From: Ephemerocybe angulata
Taxonomy: Eukaryota > Basidiomycota > Agaricomycetes > Agaricales > Psathyrellaceae
Length of the DNA: 64,000 bases
Direction: 5' to 3'
NCBI GenBank assembly: GCA_013368325.1
Contig: JAACJK010000167.1
Location: 673,501-737,500, forward strand
Shown: one piece after another, positions 57,589-64,000 of the stretch
Position numbering within the stretch: the stretch's first letter is position 1
Layout of the letters: every line of letters starts with the position of its first letter
Notes under the pieces: generated by a model
Seen by the model: only the letters and a program-made list of their open reading frames with translations
Told to the model about the DNA's origin: nothing
The model's database searches: none
Position numbers and translations under genes: made by a program

Positions 57589-60500
57589 ATGGACTCTCAG
57601 ATTCTGATACCCGACGTAATATGCCCCATCCCCAATAAATTATATTTCGACGAAGAATCAGAGAACCAGGGCAGATTTAAAGGAGAGAAAGGAAAACCAG
57701 GAACGGCAGAATGGGTCGCGCAGCGACTTGATGATAGCCCCGATCGAGCAGTAGGACTTCTTCTTGCGTGGACACATCACAAGAAAGTCCGAGAAGTAGG
57801 AGATGAACTCGTTGCCAAACTCCGAAAGCTCACAGACACCGAAGTAGTGGAAGCACTGAACAGCCTTGCAACTCCCAAACAATACATAAGGAGTTTAAGG
57901 ACAGACAGGCAGCTTACAACCAACATCGTCGCAAGCACACGCGATGATAAGCGAAGCTTCTCTATCGAAGGTCTTATCGACTGTGGGTCTACCGGAAGTT
58001 GTATTGATGCTGCATTCGTCAAAGAAGAAGGGATCAACACGCGACAGCTACCCCTTCCTATACCAGTCTATAACGCCGATGGAAGTCCAAACAACAACGG
58101 ACCCATTACCGAAGTAGTGGAACTCTTCATCAAAATCAAGGACCACACGGAACGCATTGAGCTAGCTGTTTCGAACCTTGACAAGTCGAAGATCTTCCTA
58201 GGAATGGACTGGCTGGAGAAGCACAATCCCTCTATCGATTGGCAGAAGAAGGAGATCTTATTCAACCGATGCCCACTCGAATGCACGCCGCTCATAACTG
58301 GTGACCCCGAATCAGACGAGATCAAATGGGAAGAGATCGAGGTCGGAGATCGACTGCTAGCCATTGACATCCAAGGAGAGATCAAAATAAGGGCTTTCCA
58401 AACCACTGCCTCTAAGATTGCCGAAACCAAGCACAAGGCAATGAAAGAGCGCACATTCGAAGAAGTAGTCCCGAAATGCTATCATGGCTTCAAGGACGTC
58501 TTCTCGAAGGAAGCCTTTGATGAACTCCCTCCAAGGCGAGCATGGGATCATGCGATCGAACTCATACCCGGAGCGGAAGTAATGGACAGTCGAATCTATC
58601 CCCTGAACCCAGAAGAGCAGAAGCAACTAGATGCCTTCCTGGAAGAAAACCTCAAGTCAGGAAGGATCAGACCATCGAAGTCACCAATGGGAGCACCCCT
58701 CTTCTTCGTCAAAAAGAAAGACGGTACTCTACGACCTGTCCAAGACTACAGACGGCTGAATGAGATTACGATCACCAACCGATATCCCCTTCCACTCATC
58801 CAAGAACTCATCGACAAACTCCGAGGAGCACGGTACTATTCCAAGATCGACATCCGATGGGGTTTCAATAACGTCCGAATCAAAGAAGGAGACGAATGGA
58901 AAGCAGCCTTTCGCACCAACCGCGGGCTGTTTGAACCCCTTGTCATGTTCTTCGGTCTCAAGAACTCACCTGCCACGTTCCAGACCATGATGAATGCACT
59001 CTTCCGAGATCTCATCAACGATGGACATGTTGTCATCTACATGGACGACATCCTGATCTTTACCGACACTTTGGAGGAACATCGGAAACTGGTCACCAAA
59101 GTTCTGGAAAGGCTACGGCGATACAAGCTATTTGCCAAACCCGACAAGTGCTCCTTTGAACAAACAGAAGTCGAGTACCTTGGAGTCATCGTCTCCCACA
59201 ACAAGGTTCGCATGGATCCAGAAAAGGTCAAAGCCGTCAGAGGCCCCAACATCCGTCAAAGGAGTCCAGCAGTTCTTAGGATTTGCCAACTTCTACCGAA
59301 GGTTCATCGAAGGGTTTGGAGGACTAGCGAGACCACTCTCGGGACTCACGGGAAAGAAGGAATGGGAGTGGGGAAAGGAACAAGAGGAAGCTTTCAAGGA
59401 GATAAAACGGAGAATCACAACGGCACCTGTACTTACCATGCCCAACGACAGAGGGAGATTCCGAATCGAATGTGATGCATCAGATTTCGCCATCGGTGCC
59501 ATCCTATCGCAGCAACAACTAGATGGGAAATGGAAACCAATTGCATTCTTATCCCACGCCCTTAACCCGACGGAGCGGAACTACGAGATCTACGATAAGG
59601 AGCTACTCGCCATCATGACTGCGCTATCTGAATGGAGACAATACCTGCTTGGAGCCGAGGAAATCTTCGAATGTCACACAGACCACAAGAACCTTAGCTA
59701 CTTTAGGAAACCCCAGAAGCTCAACCGGAGACAAGCGAGATGGACCACCGAGATGCAAGACTACAACTTCACACTCCATCACCGACCCGGGAGAACCATG
59801 ACTAAGGCAGACGCCCTATCTAGACGAGATGGCCATAACAGAGGAGAACGAGACAACGAAAATGTCACGGTCTTGAAATCCGAGTGGTTCCGAGCGCTTT
59901 CCATCGAAACAGACCAAGATGTCATGCGACGGATCTTGAAGGTGTGCAGAAATAGGGACAAGTCGGTAGAGAAAGCACTCTCACAGAAGGAAGATGGATG
60001 GGAAGAAACGGAAGATGGCATCATCACCTGGAAAGGACGGATTTACGTACCAGTAGACAAGAAGCTGCGGGAAGAAATCATCAGACAACACCATGACGCC
60101 CCCACCGCCGGACACCCGGGACAGTACAAAACCCGAGAACTCATCACTCGAAACTACTGGTGGCCCAAGATCCAGGACTCAATCCGGCGATACGTAGAAG
60201 GATGTGAAGCCTGTCAAAGGACAAAACCCAAACGCACTTCCCCAGCAGCCCCATTAGTCCCAAACGAGATTCCGTCCAGACCCTGGGAAATCGTCTCTAT
60301 CGATATGATCGGACCACTACCCGAGTCCAACGGGAGTAATGCCATACTCGTAATTGTTGACAGATTCTCCAAGAAGATCGAAGCCATACCCACAACCACC
60401 GAGCTGACATCTAAAGGAGTAGCCGAACTATACAGGGACTATGTTTTCCGATACCACGGTCTTCCCCAAAAGGTCATCAGCGATCGAGGAACCCAGTTCG

Positions 60501-61528
60501 TCTCTAACTTCATGACAGATCTACTTCTTCTTCTGGGAATAAAGCACAACCGATCCACTGCATTCCACCCACAAACCGATGGACAAACCGAGCGTATCAA
60601 CCAAGAGCTTGAACAGTATCTCCGACTCTTCATCAGCGAACGACAGGATGATTGGGCAGAATGGCTTCCATTAGCAGTCTTCTCGTACAACGACAAGGTC
60701 CACTCTGCAACAGGCTACTCCCCATTCTTCCTCAACTTCGGACAACACCCTTGGAAAGGAAAGGAAGCCCGGACACATGTAAAGTCAGAGCCTGCGCAAC
60801 AGTTTGCCGAGCGAATGAAGCAAGTACACGAGGATGCCCGTTCCAGCCTCAAGGCAGCAGCTGAGAAAATGAAGGAGAACTACGACCGACATCGCCGAGA
60901 TGCCATAGACTACAAACCTGGTGACAAGGTTTACCTCGAAGGAACCAACATCTCAATCACTCGTCCTTCTCGGAAACTCTCGGATAAACGTTATGGTCCA
61001 TTCCCCATTGTCAAGAAGATCGGGCAATCTGCTTACCAACTCCAACTCCCTCCGAAATGGAAATCCATCCACCCTGTCTTTAACGAATCACTCCTAACTC
61101 CGTTCAAAAAGCCCGAATTCCCCTCTCAACAAAAACCACCGCCACCACCACCTGTTGACGAAACGGAGGAACGATACGAAGTTGAAGCTATCCATGACTC
61201 AAAGTTCATCAGAGGGAAGCTCCATTACCTCGTTGAGTGGGCTGGATACCCCGAGGAAGAACGAACATGGGAACCGGAACGGAATGTTGATAACGCAGCG
61301 GATGCTATAGCTGACTTCCACCGAAAACACCCGAGTGCACCAAGACGGATCCAACCACACCAACTCCGCTTTATCCCCTATGAGAACCTTACCGAGAACA
61401 AGAAAGCGATCTTTGACTGGACAGATGGGAAACTGAAGGATATCCGACACTACCGAGCGAGGGGGAGAGAGGCTGAAATCGTCGAGGACGACGAACCTAA
61501 AGGGGGGGTGATGTTACGACCTGGATGA
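57589..61528 (+). pseudogene. Gypsy-2 pol with 8-bp deletion
   Basis: The first frame, 57589-59475, encodes the protease (LIDCGSTGSCID, about residue 127, with Cys in place of the usual Ser after the catalytic Asp), RT (YMDDILIFT, Y484) and the start of the connection. After VKAVR near 59243 the frame is lost. Compared with the fragment at 39.4 kb, eight bases are missing. The other frame continues to 61528 with RNase H (IECDASDFAIGAIL, HTDHKNLSYF), the integrase zinc finger (HHDAPTAGHPG, CEACQRTK), the integrase core (SIDMIGPLP, SDRGTQFVS, TDGQTERIN) and a chromodomain (ERYEVEAIHDSKFIRGKLHYLVEW). Otherwise the protein looks complete. Confidence 0.93.
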
Positions 61529-62006
61529 TCTATTTATTCTTTTCCTTTTCCTTTTCTTTTTCTTTATTTCTCGTCTTTCATTTCTCTACTTTTCTATTAT
61601 TACAAGACGCGTCTCGATCACGTGACACAGCACGTGCGATCACATGCACAAGTCACCTGTTACATCACGGGACCAGCACAGCATCAGTCAGCACCTCAGT
61701 CAGCATGACATCATATGCACAGCAATCGCACAGCTCTTCGACTCATACACGGTCATTCCTTACATAGTGTTCCACAGCTTCTGCACAGTATGTACAGCCT
61801 CGTATAGCCATAGTCACGTCACGGTCACGAAGCATAGCAGTATATAACCTAGGTAGACCTCACTGTATTTCCCCAGTCTTTAGCTGGTCAATATCACGGC
61901 CTTGTCTACAAGTCTCTCGTCTTGATTCTCTCGCTTCTTCTCTCTCTCTCTCGTCTTCTGTCCTAAGTTAGGGTTAGCAGCGCACCAGACTGGTCGTTCA
62001 CTGACA
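61512..62006 (+). repeat. Gypsy-2 3' LTR
   Basis: Two differences from the 5' LTR (G for A near 61633, A for G near 62000). pol ends inside its first bases. Followed by CTCAA. Confidence 0.95.
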
Positions 62007-62011
62007 CTCAA

Positions 62012-62760
62012 TCAGCCGCCTTCTCAAAGCCTGCAGAATGGCCGCGAGACATGTTAAGAATCTGAATGACTAGACCTCAAGAGACTTATACATAGAAACA
62101 ATTGACTGCACTGATATTCTTATCTTTCCCCCTTTCTGCATACCATGAGCCAGCACCTCTAATTTGATCACTAACATGATGTCTATAGCCCCTCCCCTTG
62201 CTAACATAGGCGACCTCGCCACTGAAATCCTAATGCAAATTGTCTGCATTCTTGTGAAGGATGGGGGCTAGCCAGAGCTGAATTCGCTCATGTTGACTTC
62301 CGATGCCATTGGTAGCCATTGGGGAACTCACCGAAGACAGTTGCTACAGCATCCTGACCATTACAGGCTCTAACGGCTGCTGCCTTCTCTCCACTCTCCT
62401 TTCAGGAAGCCCAGTTTCTCAGCATTACCAAAAGATGGTGAAGAAGTTACAATTCAAGAGCTGGAACAATATTAACCTGCAGCTGAATGCCACTGAAACA
62501 ATACCAACCTGCAGCTGAATGCCACCTTCCTTAGCAGGGTTCTTCCCCATATGCTGAACATAACCACAATGTAGATTGAATGTGGTGGTGCAGGTGATTC
62601 ACTTCACCTTATCAAATGCATGAAGAGCAGGTACCTGGGGGTAAGCAGCTGCGACAGAGAACGGTAGAGATGGAGCAAGAGAAGAGGGAGCAGGAGGAGC
62701 AACGATGGAAGGAAAAAGAGGAAGTGTAACAACAATTCTCCAACCTGTGGACTAGGGAAT
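62012..62760 (+). other. Flank with possible 5' exons of a decayed gene
   Basis: Short protein-like pieces occur, including a Glu/Gln/Arg-rich helical stretch at about 62670-62729 (MEQEKREQEEQRWKEKEE). A continuous frame could not be built. It probably belongs with the pseudogene at 63085-63522. TAGGGAAT (62753-62760) is the left TSD of the MITE. Confidence 0.35.
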
Positions 62761-63076
62761 TAGTGATCACCACGGGTTGACCCCGGGTCACGGCGCAGCA
62801 ACCCGCACCCGCACCCGGGCCAACCCTACCGCGAAACCGCGGGTTTACCCGCCAAAACGAACCCAAAAACAGCCAAATCGGACGAGATTTGGCTGAGATA
62901 TGGTTCATTTATGTCCTAGCACATAAATGGGCCATATCTCGGCCAGTTCCCGTCCGATCTGGACGTTCTTGGGCTTTTTTTGTAGGGGACGGGTTGGGGA
63001 ATGCCCACCCGCACCCGCACCCCACGGGGTACAACCCGCGAACCCGTGCGGGTCGCGCAACCCGTGGTGATCACTA
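62761..63076. mobile_element. 316-bp hAT-type MITE with 8-bp TSD
   Basis: The terminal inverted repeats start TAGTGATCACCACGGGTTG and end in the complement at 63076. The flanks are TAGGGAAT on both sides (62753-62760, 63077-63084), an 8-bp TSD typical of hAT transposons. The ends also fit the hAT consensus T/C-A-x-N-G. Inside are further inverted GC-rich blocks around ACCCGCACCCGCACC. No coding capacity. Confidence 0.88.
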
Positions 63077-63084
63077 TAGGGAAT

Positions 63085-63522
63085 GACGAGTTCGATGGCC
63101 TTCTTAAGGCGATAACCGACAATCACCAGAAACTCGATCAAATTGGTGTGGGGTATAACCTGTACACTACTGGCAGCAACAGTAGTTTCCAATACCATTA
63201 CTTGGGTTTCAGGATGGTTGAACCATAACACACAGTATTTGGAAAGCAATTCCAAGTCTTCTTCGAGCACGGACACCTGTTATACCATGCCATCTTAGAA
63301 TTGGTGGACCATTCTGATGACCCAGATATGAGCGACAATAAAGATGGTCACAGAGGCTTTGACGAGGGCCCAAGGGTTGCCACTGACAAAGAGAATGATG
63401 AAGAGGGCAGTGAAGAGGACGATAAAGAGGACAGTGAAGATAACAAAGAAGAGGAGGAGGATATGGAGGGGAGCGAGTCCGAGGGGGACAGTGAGTCAGA
63501 GGATGAGTTCGACAATGAGTAG
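63085..63522 (+). pseudogene. C-terminal part of a hypothetical gene, one nonsense codon
   Basis: One reading frame from the MITE to TAG 63522 encodes NDEFDGLLKAITDNHQKLD, YHYLGFRMVEP, then a stop TAA (63226-63228). It continues in the same frame with HTVFGKQFQVFFEHGHLLY and LELVDHSDDPDM, ending in a long Asp/Glu/Ser tail. Continuity of sense across the stop indicates a disabled gene. I do not recognise the family. Confidence 0.6.
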
Positions 63523-64000
63523 TGGCTAGAATATGACTGGGTTGTGAAGGAGAAATGGCCTGTTTCAATTAACCATAGGAACCTCTGCCATCTCAGATAG
63601 GAATTTGTACACATGTTGATATCTTTTTGCATTTCATAAGTTTTGGTGATGCTATTGAAAGACCCTTTGCAAGTTGCCAAACCCTGCCCAGTAACTCAAG
63701 GCTAACTTCCTGTTGAAATTGATATGGCAATTCACTTAGAAAACGCAGGTGGTGGTCAATAGGTCTCTATTAGTCCAAGGATGGCAAAAAGTATAGTGTG
63801 GGAGATGCAAAGAAGTGATGTAGAAGAAACCTTGTATGTTAGCAGAGCCAGGTAGCTAATAGCGAGTCTGAAAGCATAAAAATTGAGCAAATCATGATAC
63901 AGGTTTAGTACATGCTACTGAGTGTCACTAAACCATGGTAAGTCAATCCACTTCATCTAAGTCCGATACCAGGGTGGAAGTTTGGGAGGCCAATGTCCCC
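63523..64000. other. 3' flank, nothing recognised
   Basis: AT-rich sequence without supported features. Confidence 0.45.

Larger units (their letters stand above)
49424..62006 (+). mobile_element. Gypsy-2: chromovirus carrying a nested copia element
   Basis: 495-bp LTRs at 49424-49918 and 61512-62006 differ at only two positions noticed. The TSD is CTCAA (49419-49423 and 62007-62011). The 5' leader is split at 50345 by the copia element (50346-56259) and resumes at 56265, after the copia TSD. gag (56405-57556) and pol (57589-61528) follow, then the polypurine tract AAAGGGGGGGTGA. Without copia the element is about 6.66 kb. One 8-bp deletion in pol probably makes this copy defective. Confidence 0.95.

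Overview
The window looks like transposon-rich, probably heterochromatic DNA of a basidiomycete fungus (Agaricomycetes). The evidence is introns of about 50-60 nt with GTRNGT donors and CTAAC-type branch points, an intact CxC1-bearing KDZ (Kyakuja-Dileera-Zisupton) transposase gene, two chromodomain Ty3/gypsy elements and a Ty1/copia element. I see no confident housekeeping gene, rRNA or tRNA. All gene models below were spliced by eye.

Layout. (1) 1-15789 is a near-perfect tandem duplication with a period of 8957 bp. Each unit ends in a 2.68 kb foldback element with terminal inverted repeats (TIRs) of about 0.75 kb and no transposase. The second copy of that element is flanked by a 7-bp direct repeat, TCGTCGT. 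(2) 15790-17340 is unassigned DNA with a short 49-bp tandem repeat. (3) 17340-38219 is a three-level nest. An old TIR element (E2) is split by a small AGCC-rich element with a 10-bp target-site duplication (TSD), ATATGGGAGT. That element is in turn split by a 19,018-bp transposon at 19062-38079 (TSD AAAGCCC). The large transposon has TIR arms of 2.5-2.9 kb packed with tandem repeats.

The 13.6 kb core of the large element holds four genes that all splice to uninterrupted frames. Two lie on the minus strand: a 1007-aa KDZ transposase and a 756-aa protein of unknown function. Two lie on the plus strand: a 248-aa basic/coiled-coil protein and a protein of about 1375 aa with acidic, Lys-rich and Arg/Ser-rich blocks. 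Three of the four genes carry a cluster of three copies of a 14-bp motif (GACTCTCATGGTCG or a close variant) at the 5' end, always in the direction of transcription. This looks like a complete, possibly active KDZ transposon with cargo, and it is the main discovery candidate.

(4) 38220-39427 is a truncated gypsy fragment carrying a solo-LTR-like insertion. 39428-41622 is unassigned. (5) 41623-47709 is a full-length chromovirus (gypsy-1, 348-bp LTRs) with frame lesions in gag and pol. (6) 47710-49423 holds gene-like minus-strand exons. (7) 49424-62006 is a second chromovirus (gypsy-2, 495-bp LTRs, TSD CTCAA). Its 5' leader is interrupted by a young copia element at 50346-56259 (403-bp LTRs, TSD GAGCC). 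Both gypsy elements have a Tf1-like self-priming signature, while copia has a half-tRNA-iMet primer site. (8) 62012-64000 contains a 316-bp hAT-type MITE inside a decayed hypothetical gene.

The foldback element, the 19-kb KDZ element and E2 share the terminal motif CACCTNAGTCAC. The first two also have 7-bp TSDs. The KDZ transposase may therefore mobilise the nonautonomous relatives, and one of those relatives may have seeded the 9-kb tandem duplication by recombination.
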